Shown here in pieces: positions 24,701 through 35,935 of a stretch of 64,000 nt of DNA. The notes beneath the pieces were generated by a model. That model saw only the letters and a program-made list of their open reading frames with translations. It searched no databases and was not told the DNA's origin. This stretch comes from Linum tenue (lineage: Eukaryota > Streptophyta > Magnoliopsida > Malpighiales > Linaceae), in the NCBI GenBank assembly GCA_946122785.1, contig CAMGYJ010000011.1, positions 1,054,001-1,118,000 on the forward strand, read 5' to 3'. The translations under genes were made by a program, and so were the position numbers. Numbering within the stretch: position 1 is the stretch's first letter; the number at the start of each line of letters is the position of its first letter.

Positions 24701-24840
24701 CCGCCGCCGTCGGACGGGCCGACGACGAAGATGTTCTTGATGATCGAACAGTTCTGCAAGACTGAGAGAACGGGAATCTTCTTCTCCGGTAATCTTTCCC
24801 GGCTCTTGCTACTGCTGCTGCTGCTGCTTCTGCTCACCAT
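18781..24840 (-). CDS. PS1: PARALLEL SPINDLE 1-like protein (FHA + PINc)
   Basis: Seven exons: 24840-24504, then exon 2 ending 24123 (start 24367 or 24397), 23987-23724, 23597-20004, 19921-19780, 19559-19129 and 19044-18781; about 1,758 residues. The N-terminus is an FHA domain (VTVGRHPDNLIVLTHPSISR, HGTWVSGKKIEPG, GDTIRIGASTRVYRLNW). A very long acidic Ser/Glu-rich middle follows. The C-terminus is a PINc nuclease-like domain starting WIMVVDTASLLDHESRKALQ and continuing ALFYKKLCRDGERVVLISHD. This pairing defines PS1, which controls spindle orientation in male meiosis II; Arabidopsis mutants make unreduced pollen. The protein is longer than Arabidopsis PS1 (~1,480), mostly through repeats in exon 4. 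The exon 2 start at 24367 gives the canonical DLSS-A-HGTWVSG join and is preferred. Confidence 0.9.
21930..22250 (-). repeat. Internal repeats in the PS1 middle exon
   Basis: At least three diverged copies of a 30-40-residue unit follow one another. Their cores read VENLVEAELQLVPFE, VENLLEADLQLVSFEEK and VDNLLEAHLPFV, each followed by a segment like NDGE(L/V)TEVPK. A further diverged copy (VENLLEADQPLVSHEEGK) lies near 22640-22700. They expand the acidic linker between FHA and PINc. Confidence 0.75.
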
Positions 24841-25488
24841 TTCTTCGAATTCGAATCTCTCTTTTTTCCCCCCTTTCTCTCTGGACCGACTTTCTTGAAT
24901 ATTCTTGGGCGAGAAAATGAGAGAAAGCGGGTGGGAAAGTTGCGACGCCGACTCGTAACAGATTTTGCTTTTTGAATCAGTGAGTGAGCGGAGGGAGAAA
25001 TCAGAAATGAACTCGACCGTTGTGGAGGGAAAGAAATAAAATTAATTGTCTCTAATTTACTGGAATAAATATTTGTGCGGGAATTTCGTTGGACCGAGAA
25101 AAGAACGGGCCAGGCTGCCAAAAATGTGTGAGGGCCAAACCCAAAAATAGTTCAGGATTTTGGGCCAATAAGTGGGCCGAAAGCTATGTTCTGACAGGCC
25201 CATCTATTATCACGCCCTTCTTTCTTCTCCACTCTCCCTGTCTGAGTAACCGGTAAGGTAGTTGAGAAGGAACTCTTGAGACATCCGCCATTTTTCTCCC
25301 CTCTTTCGATGTTCCCAAAGAAACAGAGCATCACAGCGCATTTTCAACAGCATTGAAGAATCCCTCCAGCACGTTGATTCCATCGAAATCCCTTCCTCGA
25401 CATAAACCCTCTTTTCCCCATTTCAATTTCAAAACCCCTTCTCGGAACCGAAAGAAAGGAAGCTTTTCGCCATTCTTCAAACCCAACA
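24841..25488. promoter_or_regulatory. Shared divergent promoter region, PS1 / plastid E2
   Basis: PS1 starts at 24840 on the minus strand and the E2 gene at 25489 on the plus strand, so 648 bp must hold both leaders and promoters. The outer parts are C/T-rich on each gene's sense strand, like plant 5' UTRs. I see no clear TATA box for either gene. Confidence 0.55.
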
Positions 25489-28328
25489 ATGGCGCACCTC
25501 CTCCAAACCAGTTTCCTCCCTTCCTCGCAATGTCTCCGACCAAACCCAGATCGGTCCTCTTCTTCTACCTCTTCGCCGATGGTGCAAATCAGCCGTCGGC
25601 GGAGCAAAACCGGTGGGGCAGTGCAGGCGAAGATCCGGGAGATCTTCATGCCGGCGCTGAGCTCGACGATGACGGAAGGGAAGATTGTTTCGTGGGTGAA
25701 GTCTGAAGGGGAGAAGCTCGCCAAGGGGGAGAGTGTCGTCGTGGTGGAGTCCGACAAGGCCGACATGGACGTCGAGACTTTCTACGACGGGTACTTGGCC
25801 GCAATCATGGTCGAGGAAGGCGGCGTCGCCGCCGTCGGCTCCGCAATCGCTCTATTGGCTGAGACCGAGGACGAAATCGAGGCGGCCAGGTCCAAAGCTG
25901 CTGGCAGCGGCTCTTCTGCTGCTTCTTCCTCTCCCGCCACCGCTTCCACCTCTGCGGACCCAATCCCGGCAGAAATTGCTGCTCCGATTGCTGCTTCCGC
26001 ACCAATTGCGGCAGCTCCGGTGGCCAAATTGGCCTCCGCCGTGCATCCGGCTTCCGATGGAGGGAAGAGGGTGGTGGCGTCGCCTTATGCCAAGAAACTG
26101 GCTAAGGAATTGAAGGTGGAGTTGGCGGCCATTGCTGGAAGTGGGCCTCTGGGTAGAATCGTGGCTAAGGATGTTGAGACTGCCGCCGCCGCGCCTGTTC
26201 CAGTGGCGGCAGTTACGGCTGCTGCGCCGGCTCCTGCTGCAGCTTCAAATGTTGAGCTGGGGACAGTTGTGCCGTTCACCACAATGCAAGGAGCTGTGAG
26301 TAGGAATATGCTTGAGAGCTTATCAGTTCCCACTTTCAGGGTTGGATACACCATTACAACCGATGCTCTTGATGCTCTTTACAAGAAGGTAAAATTCTCA
26401 GTCACATAGTCGAAATTTGATCTGTTAAGAATGAACGGTAGTTAAGATTTGGATGGATGATATTTTTTTGGAATTGTAGATCAAGTCGAAGGGAGTGACG
26501 ATGACAGCTCTTCTAGCAAAGGCGACAGCTTTAGCATTGGCGAAGCATCCTGTTGTCAATTCGAGTTGCAGAGATGGAAACAGCTTTACATACAACAGCA
26601 GCATCAACATTGCAGTTGCTGTGGCAATTGATGGAGGGTTGATCACTCCAGTTCTTCAGGATGCGGATAAGTCTGATATTTACTCGTTGTCGAGGAAGTG
26701 GAAGGAGTTGGTTGATAAGGCTAGGGCAAAGCAGTTGCAACCTCATGAGTACAATACAGGTATTCAATTGCTTTCTACTAACATGACTGGGTTTTGTTTT
26801 GGGAAGAATTATGAGAATTGGGTAAGCTGTGGTGCTCATTAAAGTTGAGAATATAGGTTGTTGGCATTTGTTTGTAAAGTATGTTTCAAGAAATTGGAAA
26901 ATAACCATCGTACTTGGAAACTTCCAATATAGTGGCATTAAGCCATACTCAATCGTGTAAGCATTAAGCCGTCCTCAATCGTGTAGCAAGAATTTCTTAT
27001 GAAATAAGCTCATCAGGAGAGAGAATTAGTTGCGATATCACCATCTCTGACATCTCATACTATAATGGTCACCCTCATTTATCCAAAAGTTAATTCACAT
27101 GTCGCTTCTAATTTTTCAGATTCAAGAATGTCGTGGTATCTTTGTGCAAAGTTGTGAAGCCATCCAACATTTGCATTTTTGGTTCTTTGCTAGGGTAGTT
27201 TAGTGTTCATTTCCCAACTACTCGTGCTGTGAATGTAGAGCTCATGTTGGTTAGTAGGTTTACTTTGTGAATCCGATGTTAGAGGAGAGAAACCTCTCAT
27301 AAGGGTTTCCCTGGAAAATATTGTTGCTACCACCGCTTTCTACATACTTAATTTAATTCGCTTCTTTGTTTCTTACACTGGAAGATCAGCTCTACAAGCA
27401 AATTGGATGTAGTTTCTTGGGAAATTTTAACCTCAGTGACATATGACCATGTTTTTTCCTTCTTTTGTTGATTTTAGATCATTTATGAACCAGAATCTAA
27501 ACTCCATCCACCGCTGCTGCCCCAGAGAAATTTGAAGATCCTTAAATCTTTTTTAAAGGATCCATGTATTGACATCAACATTTAATCTTTGTTCTTTGAC
27601 CTCAAGTAGGCCGTCTCTAATTACTTCCCCAAAAGACATATCCAGTGGTCAAGTAACTAATCGAACCAATTTGGTACCCTCTACTGTCCTGCTCTAGGAT
27701 AGGATGGCCATGTTCTTGCTGCAGTCGGTATTTATTGCTCCAAATTTGGGAGCTTCATTGCTCAGTTTATGTTTTTAAATAAGATGATATTAGCCTGGCA
27801 ATCGTATTACATTTTCTTGCACTTATTGATGTAGCTCACAACTTGGGTTTTCATTTGCACCAGGCACTTTCACCCTGTCTAACCTAGGAATGTTCGGAGT
27901 GGACCGGTTCGATGCCATTCTTCCACCTGGAACCGTAAGTTCTTGAACACACTACCCAAAGAAATATCCTTTCTTCTGCATCATTCACTTCAATACAATT
28001 GTGGAATGTCAAGTCTTAAGATGCTGTACCATTGATCTTTCTGCAGGGTGCTATCATGGCTGTGGGAGCATCTCAGCCAACAGCAGTCGGAACTAAGGAT
28101 GGTCGCATTGGCATCAAGAATCAAATGCAGGTAAAACAAGCTGGTAACCACGTATTACATGATTTCCCTTTTCAGCAAACTTCCAAATTTTAACAGCAGG
28201 AAAATGTGTGGAACTGTCTGCAGGTGAACGTGACTGCAGATCATCGGGTCATCTATGGAGCCGACCTAGCTGCCTTCTTGCAAACTCTATCGAAAATCAT
28301 CGAGGACCCCAAAGATCTCACATTCTAG
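25489..28328 (+). CDS. Dihydrolipoamide acetyltransferase, plastid pyruvate dehydrogenase E2
   Basis: Five exons: 25489-26388, 26480-26759, 27864-27934, 28047-28130 and 28224-28328; 479 residues, matching plastid E2 (~480). A Ser/Arg-rich N-terminus looks like a chloroplast transit peptide. A single lipoyl domain follows (IFMPALSSTMTEGKIVSWVK) with the lipoyl-lysine in ESDKADMDVE. Next come an Ala/Pro linker, an E1/E3-binding domain (SPYAKKLAKELKVELAAIAG, GPLGRIVAKDVE) and the acyltransferase core ending in the catalytic motif DHRVIYGAD. The enzyme moves the acetyl group from lipoamide to CoA, supplying plastid acetyl-CoA for fatty acid synthesis. It corresponds to the EMB3003/LTA2 type; one lipoyl domain and the transit peptide argue against mitochondrial E2. 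Intron 2 is 1.1 kb with no element recognised. Confidence 0.94.
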
Positions 28329-29191
28329 CTGCCTTCGGGGGGAAAGAAAAACTGGGAGAAAACAACCTTTCATTAGCACCAGAGGCACAATTTAACCAGA
28401 GAATGTAGCCATTTTCTATCTGTTTTCAAAGTTAGGATTTTGAAAAGCCTGTGTTGATTTTCATTCAAATGTTGCTGAGCATTAATAAGTATGAGGTATT
28501 CAATGTTTTGATCATATTCAGGGTGGTTTTGAGTTATTGGAAGACGTTTCTGTATCAACTCAACTTGGCATGCATGATCTTCCCGAGCTGCTGTCCTTTG
28601 TATAAGTAGGCAAATTTATGTCGTTTGGTGTTCTTTGGATGAAAAATCTTAAAAGGGTCAAAAAGTGTCCTTTTTCCGAAACTATTGGCGACGAATACTT
28701 CTTTACCGTCGCCAAAAGTAACACAGACCAACACAGTCGGTCAAGCAAATGAGAGGTTCAACACTTCAACCGGTACACATGACTTGAATCAAACCGAATC
28801 CGGCCCGATTAGGCTTTACGTTAGTTGCACAAAAAATGCTCTCTTTCGGCCTTTCCCTGAGTTTCGAGCATTCAAAACGGCAGAGTCCACAAGCCATCGA
28901 AGCTCCCGTCGGCCGGAACTTTGTGCTTGCTGCTGACGACGAGCGGCGGCCGTAATTGGAGTGAGCTGAATCCGAGTCCAGGGAGTGCAGCTGGGCAGGA
29001 GCAGGTTGATTGGTTTGCTCGTCGTCGTCGTTTACCAAGGTAAGAAATCCTTCGAAGGTGCTTCTCTAGCTGTAAAAGATGGCATTTTGAGATTAGGGTT
29101 CCTGTTTTCTCGAGAACGGGTTCAGCTGGTCGGATTGATTTGTGTCTTCTGCTTGAATTTGGTAACGATAGGGGATTTGGGCAAAAAGGAG
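28329..29191. other. E2 3' region and LSM6 promoter/leader
   Basis: No separate gene. A short inverted repeat (GGCGAC ... GTCGCC) at about 28687-28714 could form a hairpin. The LSM6 leader lies in the right part and may contain a leader intron, since GTAAGAAATCC at 29040 looks like a donor. Confidence 0.4.
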
Positions 29192-30614
29192 ATGAGTACT
29201 GCTGAGGAGAAAGCGACGACGGCGCCTAAAACTCCTTCCGATTTCCTGAAATCCATTCGGGGACGTCCCGTTGTGGTTAAGCTCAATTCCGGAGTTGATT
29301 ATAGAGGTCAGTTTTGTTTCCTTTTCCGAGACTATTCACCTTCCATGGCTTACTTTTTTGCCTTCCACTCTCAAACTGGTTGGTCTTCTTGCTGGCTTCC
29401 TGTAAAGATCTGAGCTTTTAGTGCTCTGGATCTGATTCTCGTGAGTGGCTGCCTAGAACTGGTAGTTCATTTCATTTCATTTTGCTTAATGAAGGACTTC
29501 CCAGGGGATTTGGTCGATTAGCTAGTAGATTGAGGTTGTTTATATGTGGTGTCATGAATTGAATTTTTGATTGGGGAATCTTGCGAGTTTGCCTTGATCA
29601 ATCGAAGTCGAAGCACCTGTGCATAGTAGTTCCTGGTAATGGAGGAATCGAGCTTGGACGACACTGTTTTAGTGTATGCGATTTAGGTTATTTTCAAGTG
29701 AATACATAAGTGCTTTAGTCATATGAATTTTGAACAAAATTGAGGTCGAGTTTAGGGGATTGAGGAACTCTGTGTTAGAGTCCAGTAATGGGTTGTAGCC
29801 AAGTTCTAATGCAATCTTCTCTTTAGCCAAGTTTTTTCGCATGGATTCCATAGATGACTGCTTCGGGTTGGGAAATGGGTTATTTTAGTTTTCTGTTAGT
29901 GGAGAATGTGATATAGGAATGAAGGTGATGCCACATTCACGAACCTGTTCTCTGGTTCCCTCTCAACCAATTTGGTGCAGTCATGCAGAATGTAATTTGT
30001 CAAGCACTCTACCCTTTTTTTGTACTGTTTGTTTAATTCCATACATTCATTGTAATTCAGGTGTAGTAGGTTAACCATTGTACCCCAGAATGTTCATTTG
30101 AGTGCATCTGCTTTTCAAGGGCATGTAGTTGACTTATTTCGTAAGCTTGTATTTTGCTATCTATGAAATGTAAACCCCAACATTTCTCTCGAGAAAACTA
30201 GCGTAGCAGTTGAGAGCAGCAAACTGTTTAGTGCTTGCTTTTGGAGCTCAAGTGGGGAAATTTTTACCAGGCATTGGTATCTCGTATTCTCATATTTGCT
30301 GATCTAGTAGAGGTAATTTGTGTGTGTAGGTATCCTAGCCTGCTTGGATGGATATATGAACATAGCAATGGAGCAGACCGAGGAATATGTTCATGGGCAA
30401 CTCAAGAACAAATATGGCGATGCTTTCATTCGAGGGAACAACGGTACGATCAGTTCTTAAACCAAGACAACCTTGTGCATTGTGTTTGTCTGTTTGATAT
30501 GTAATGTGTATAATGGCAGTGGTGGAAGTAGTTGTTAGTAATACTAAAGTTTCGCTGTTTCCTGCAGTTCTCTACATCAGCACGACGAAGAGGACGCTTG
30601 CTGATGGTGCTTAG
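29192..30614 (+). CDS. LSM6: U6 snRNA-associated Sm-like protein LSm6
   Basis: Three exons: 29192-29306, 30330-30443 and 30568-30614; 91 residues, the length of Arabidopsis LSM6. After a short N-terminus (MSTAEEKATTAPKTPSDFLK) come Sm motif 1 (GRPVVVKLNSGVDYRG, then LACLDGYMNIAMEQTEE) and Sm motif 2 (FIRGNNVLYIST). LSm6 is a subunit of both heptameric rings: LSm1-7, which promotes decapping and mRNA decay in the cytoplasm, and LSm2-8, which binds the U6 snRNA 3' end in the nucleus. All junctions are GT-AG and restore the fold without gaps. The 1,023-bp first intron has no other gene. The previous gene ends 863 bp upstream on the same strand. Confidence 0.95.
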
Positions 30615-31271
30615 CCCGCTACGTACGACTGTGCTGCAGCAAGTGCAGATGAAAAGGCTGCTTTTCTGTGCCGAGCTAATCCTCAACCGCAGTCCTTTCT
30701 TTCATTATGTGTTTGGGGATGTTTATTCAAGGAAACAGAAGAAAACTTTAAAACCCAAGTAGTGTTTGTTTTAAATACAATAATGTCCTGATTCCAAAAA
30801 TTTCCAGATATGTGAAGAGCTTGGACCTCGACTTCTCTAGTTCCAGAAGACAAAAGAAACCCCCTCTGTCGAGTAATATGATCGAATCGAGTTTTGGATT
30901 GAGTTGGCCTGAATCGACAACTACTCTTATTCGGCATTAGGAGTTCGGATCTGGCTGAATTGGATCTATTGTCGAATGAAGAACTCGACTGAACCGGATT
31001 GTTTGTGCATTTCGATACGATTCTCATACTTCAATTCGATGCTATACTGGGATTATATTAAACCGTAGACTGAAACGGAGCAACAACGGCATTATAACGT
31101 GGTGGTCACGGCAACGAGAAGCCCAGCCCGGTTTGGACGACAACCACAATAATCAAACCCTAGTTCTTCTGAATTCTTATAGCAAGGGATTGTACAAAGC
31201 GAGCGTCTTTGAAAACCCTTCTGCCGACCATATACGTCACCAAGCTTAGCTGATCGGATTGTCTCAAACAG
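30615..31271. other. Intergenic; LSM6 3' UTR and F-box promoter
   Basis: The first part is probably the LSM6 3' UTR. Around 30870-31050 short CGA/TCGAAT-rich repeats occur, possibly a decayed MITE. No gene seen. Confidence 0.35.
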
Positions 31272-32501
31272 ATGTCTGCCGGCGGGCAACCGAGCCACGG
31301 AATCGGCGGGTGGTTCCCGGAGGAGCTACATACGGGAATCTTGTCCAGGCTGCCGAACTCCGCCTCCATCGCCCGATTCCGCTGCGTCAGCAAATCGTGG
31401 CGCCGCCTCCTCTCCGACGACCCCGAATTCATCGCCAAAATCCTCTTCTCCTCCTCCTCCGACGCCGGCGCGGGAAACCGAGACGCTCACATCATGACCG
31501 TTCGTTCCCGCTATCTCCCGACGACGTCGTACTCCATCGCCGGCTGCGCCGAGGGGATCCTCTGCATCTCCCGCCCCTTGTCCACGCGGGAAATCATCCT
31601 GTGGAATCCCACGACTTCAGAGGCCAAGCTGCTGCCGCCGAAGCCGCTGCTTTACTGGTTCCGCCCCGAAGGAAGCCATCTCTGGTTAGGGTTCGACCCG
31701 GTAACGGAGGACTACAAGGTGCTTGTTTGGCTCTGGAATTACGAATCCCACAAGATTTTCGTGTACAGCCTGAGGAACGATTCGTGGCGGCGCCTCTGCC
31801 GCCGCGGGCCGGAGTGGTTGAACTGCGGCAGCGGTCGAAGGGTCGGTAGCACGGCGGCGGGATCCCCAACCACGAGAAGATGCCACTGGATTTCTTCCGG
31901 CGGCGATGGATGCTCTCAGCTTGTCTCCTTCGACGCAATCAAGGAAACGTTCACGGAGCTGGAGCTGCCCTCGCCGCCGCGGGAAAATCAGGAGCGCCCA
32001 TATGTCAGTACCGAAGATTCGTTTCTCATGGGGAAAGATGACTCTTACCTTGTCGCAGTGTACTCTGGAATCAGACGACCCAATTCGATGTCGTCGCCGG
32101 CGGGGATTTTCTTGGAGGTCTGGCTGGCATTGAACTATGAGGCGCTCGGGAGGAAGGAATGCCCTTGGGTCAGATTGTACAACGTCTACGCCGATGACGC
32201 AATTCCAGCTCCAGCTCCAGCTCCAGGAGCTCCGTCGGCTACAGGGGTTTGGGAACACGGCGGGTTCTTCGTCCGGTGGATGGTGATTGATGAACCTGGA
32301 ATAGGCCGGACGTATATACAGACGGAGAATGGGATGGGGGATCCTATGGCCGACGGCAAGTTCTATTTGAAACGTGTGACTTACCGTCCGTCCACAGTTT
32401 CCTTGTCCCACTTTGCGGAAAGCAAAAAGTCGCTCATCAAAAGGGCAAGAGATACTTGCCGCTCGATCTGTCGAACGGTTTATGTGGATTACTCTCCATG
32501 A
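31272..32501 (+). CDS. F-box protein with F-box-associated C-terminus
   Basis: An intronless ORF of 409 residues, the usual form for plant F-box genes. The F-box lies at about residues 14-55: WFPEELHTGILSRLPNSASI, then RFRCVSKSWRRLLSDDPEFI. The middle resembles F-box-associated domains, with GCAEGILCIS, LWNPTTSEAKLLPPK and LGFDPVTEDYKVLVWLW. F-box proteins of this class link substrates to SCF ubiquitin ligases through SKP1. The substrate cannot be read from sequence. A short Pro/Ala dipeptide run (APAPAPAPGAP) near residue 315 comes from a CCAGCT repeat. The region is unusually GC-rich, so long overlapping ORFs in other frames are shadows. It converges on the LRR kinase gene with 307 bp between stops. 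Confidence 0.85.
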   Translation: MSAGGQPSHGIGGWFPEELHTGILSRLPNSASIARFRCVSKSWRRLLSDDPEFIAKILFSSSSDAGAGNRDAHIMTVRSRYLPTTSYSIAGCAEGILCISRPLSTREIILWNPTTSEAKLLPPKPLLYWFRPEGSHLWLGFDPVTEDYKVLVWLWNYESHKIFVYSLRNDSWRRLCRRGPEWLNCGSGRRVGSTAAGSPTTRRCHWISSGGDGCSQLVSFDAIKETFTELELPSPPRENQERPYVSTEDSFLMGKDDSYLVAVYSGIRRPNSMSSPAGIFLEVWLALNYEALGRKECPWVRLYNVYADDAIPAPAPAPGAPSATGVWEHGGFFVRWMVIDEPGIGRTYIQTENGMGDPMADGKFYLKRVTYRPSTVSLSHFAESKKSLIKRARDTCRSICRTVYVDYSP

Positions 32502-32808
32502 CTGAACATTCATTTTCCTGCCCTAGTATTTTCTTTGGAGAAGATGGTACTCTGTAAGGTTAATATATATGTTCTTCATTTCCCCCTTTTGAACAACAGA
32601 AAGCTCTGATACAAATACTAGATTACACAGAACAACAAAATTGGTATAATACTTTCGCAATGATACCCTGTAGAACAGGAGGAAATAGTGTACACAAACA
32701 CAGCTTCTTCTTTTTTTCTTAACCTGTACATAAGAGTTGTGATCTTCGAATGCGTTCTGGCCTCGCGCGCGCGTCTCAGATGAAGCATATGCTGCTTTAG
32801 GCACACGT

Positions 32809-35800
32809 TCACCGGGCGTTGAGGATCATGCGCAACACGCTCTTCATCTTCGGCCTGGCCTCTGGCGACGCGCTGACGCAACTGAGAGCAACTTTCAGAA
32901 CAGAAAGCATTTGGCTTCGCACGGAAAGCGAGCCTCTCTTGATGTTACTGTCGATGATCCCGTCCCACCTGTCCTGATTCTTGGAGTTGCTGGCAGCCCA
33001 CTTGGCCAGTTCGATCCCGTCGCTCACTGCTGGTTTCCCTGTAACCAGTTCGAGCAGGATTACTCCGAAGCTGTAGACGTTTCCGGCCATCGTTACCCTC
33101 ATCGTGTAAGCGTACTCTGCAGAGATAGAAACATAATGTCATTCATATGTGGATCTGATCAGAGAACCATCAAGCCAAAGAGTGGATCTTTCTCTCTTTT
33201 TTCTTTCTTTCTTTTGTGTTATTATTACCTGGAGGGATGTAACCCACAGAGCCAGCGACCATAGAAAGGCTGCCGGTGCTCTTTGATGGATCAATGACCT
33301 TGCACAGCTCAATATCTCCAACAACAGGCTCCTTCATCGACTTCAGCAGAACATTCCGGCTCGAAAGGTCGAGCAGAAGAATCGGTCCCGAGCTACATCC
33401 ATGGAGAGAAGCCAATCCTTGAGCTACTCCCACAGCTATACTATACCTATTAGACCAATCAACAGCCATCTTCTCTTTCTCAACCTTATGAAGAAGGTCA
33501 AAAAGGCAACCCTGATTGAAGTTCTCATAGAGCAGATAAGCACTGTCCTCCGTCAACACATACGCCAATGGTGTCATCACATTTGAATTGCTCAATCTCC
33601 CCAACACCTCCAATTCCTCAGCAAACTTATCATGACCGTTCATCTGAAAAATCTTGTCACTCAAGTTGAGCTTCTTGACCAAGTAGATTGCTCCTGAAGG
33701 CATGATGGCCTTATAGTAAGTGCAGAATCTCGTCCTGAGCACGATGTTTGCAGGGTCAGCCACCACTTCCATTGCTTTGAAGAAGTCGATGCTCGATCTG
33801 TGGATTCCACTCGACGTCAGGAGGTTGCCGTGGATGACATGCTGAGGTGGTCCCACGACATGATCATCTTCCCCTAGCTCGGACTGCTGATCATTGTTCA
33901 CTTTGAGGACACGTCTCGATAACAAGAGAACAACGATGGCGACCACAGCAACAGCTAGAACTGCAGACACCGCAGCAAGAATGACTCCCATGGCTACCGA
34001 CTTCTTCCTTTTCTGAGGAGGTGGTGGAGTTTGTTTCGTAGGAGGTAAGACGAGTTCTTCATTTCCAGTTGTGTTAAGAGCTACAAAGCTTTTGAAAGGT
34101 GGAACAGTTCCAGACAAGTTGTTGTTCGAGAGTGAGAGTTGGATTAAGGAAGATAATCCAACGAGGGAATCCGGAATCTCTCCAGAAAGCTTGTTGTTCG
34201 AGAGATCGAGAACTTCTAAGTCTCTGAGCTGTGCTAGACTGTTTGGGATATGGCCATCGAGATGGTTGCTGCTGAGATTCAAAGCGATCTGCAATCTGAC
34301 TGGCATTGGTGGGATTAAACCGGTCAGCTGGTTCTGACCAAGCTGGAGCTCAATTAGAGAATTCATTTGGCTGATAGTGATTGGTATGCTTCCACTGAGA
34401 TCGTTGCCTTGCAAAGTTAAGTGAGTAAGCTTTTGCAAGTTTGACACTGAAGGAGGTATTGAACCATTCAGCGAGTTCCAGCTGACGTTGAGAATCGACA
34501 AATTCAATAACTGGGTGATTTCCTCCGGGATGGGACCGGTCAGACGGTTGGATTGGAGCTTCAAAACTTGGAGACTGACAAGATTTCCAACAGATTCAGG
34601 GAGGAAACCAGTCAGCTCATTCTCAGCCAAATTCAACAAGGCCAAATTCCGGCAAGAACCCAGTTCACCAGGAACTACATTACTCAAGCTGTTATTGTCC
34701 AGCTCCAAATAGGTCAGACTCTGAAGTGAAACAAACGAGGTAGGAATGCTTCCATTCAGTGCATTGCTCCCAAGCCTCAGGCGAAACAAGGAAGAGGATA
34801 AATTCACAGGGATTGCACCATTCAACGAGTTGTAAGATAGATCGACAGTCGTCAACCTCGGCTGCGCTAACAAATCATCTGGAATTGGACCAGTTAACTT
34901 GTTGTAGCTGAGGTCCAGCAGCCTCAGAAAGTTCGTTAGTCCCATCGGAATGCTGCCATCAAACTGGTTTTGATTCGCAGCAAACCTCTCCAATGCTGGA
35001 ATGTTTGAAATCGATGGTGGGATTGCCCCACTCAACTGATTGGCTGACAGAATCAGAGTCTTCAGCCTGATGAGGGATCCGATTTCGGTAGGAACAGAAC
35101 CCGAGAGACGATTCACACTGAGATCAATGAAGCTCAAATTCTTGTAGTCCCCAATTTCCCTGGGAATTCCTCCTGTGAAACTGTTCACAGAAAGAACAAG
35201 CTCCTCTAATCCAGTCGAATTCCCGATTCTCCCAGGAACCGGACCACTGAACTTATTCCAGCTAAGATTCAAGCTTTTCAGGGATTGCAATTCATCCAGC
35301 TGAAAACTAACATTCCCAGATAACGAATTGAAAGACAAATCCAGAGTTTCCAACCCTACAAACCCTTTGAAAACTTGCAAAGAACCCACCAATTGATTCT
35401 TGCTGAAATTCATAACTTTCAACCCACCCATCCCGCCACAGCCGGCGATGAACCCATCAGGGATTGAGCTCAAATGGTTGTTCGAAACATCGAGTGAGAG
35501 TAAAGATTCAATCTTGCAGACATCGAGTAAGAAATCAGAGTCAGAGAGACCAAACCCAGATAGGGAAAGCGCCGTGATGGACGAATTATCGGCTGAGCAG
35601 AGCACTCCTCGCCATGAACAAGGATTGGGTTGCCTGGAAGGGCTCCACTGGACGGCGGCGGAGTTGTTTGTGAGCTTCCCGGCGATGTCGACGGCGGCTG
35701 CTGTCTGAGCTGGAGACAGCTGGGAGACGGCGGAGAAGGGAAGGAAGGATAATAAGAAGAACAAGGAGAAGAGGAAAGAAGGCATGAATTTGTTGATGAT

Positions 35801-35818
35801 GATTTCATCTTTCACCAT
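32809..35818 (-). CDS. LRR receptor-like kinase, predicted pseudokinase
   Basis: Two exons, 35818-33229 and 33116-32809, giving 965 residues. Order: signal peptide (LFSLFFLLSFLPFSAV), an LRR N-cap with CSWRGVLC, about twenty LRRs of the plant LxxLxLxxNxLxGxIP type, a membrane helix (VILAAVSAVLAVAVVAIVVL) with basic stop (SRRVLK), then a kinase-like domain. The kinase lacks key residues: no glycine-rich loop is visible, HRD is replaced by LLD (LLLDLSSRNVLL) and DFG by DIE (VGDIELCKV). The lysine in YLVKKLN and the subdomain VIII-IX region (SVGYIPPEYAYTMRVTMAGN, VYSFGVILLELVTGKPAVSD) remain. The protein is probably a plasma-membrane receptor or co-receptor that signals without catalysis. From memory it matches At1g34420. 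Confidence 0.9.
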
Positions 35819-35924
35819 GTTCTGTCTGCAGATTTTGCGCCGGTTGCCGCCTGCTACTTGATTGTTCTTCCTCCTTTCCCTCTCTCCTTCTCTCTCTTCT
35901 TGTAGAAGTGGTTCAGGAAGTCAA

Positions 35925-35935
35925 CATATATAAAA
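35925..35935 (-). promoter_or_regulatory. Possible TATA box of the LRR kinase gene
   Basis: TTTTATATATG on the minus strand lies about 107 bp upstream of the ATG, followed by a C/T/A-rich leader. The spacing suits a short plant 5' UTR. Position and motif only. Confidence 0.45.

Noticed and set aside
31259..32513. Long ORFs on both strands across the F-box gene (196, 275 and 114 residues)
   Set aside because: Arg/Pro-rich shadows created by high GC; only the 31272 frame has a coherent F-box protein.
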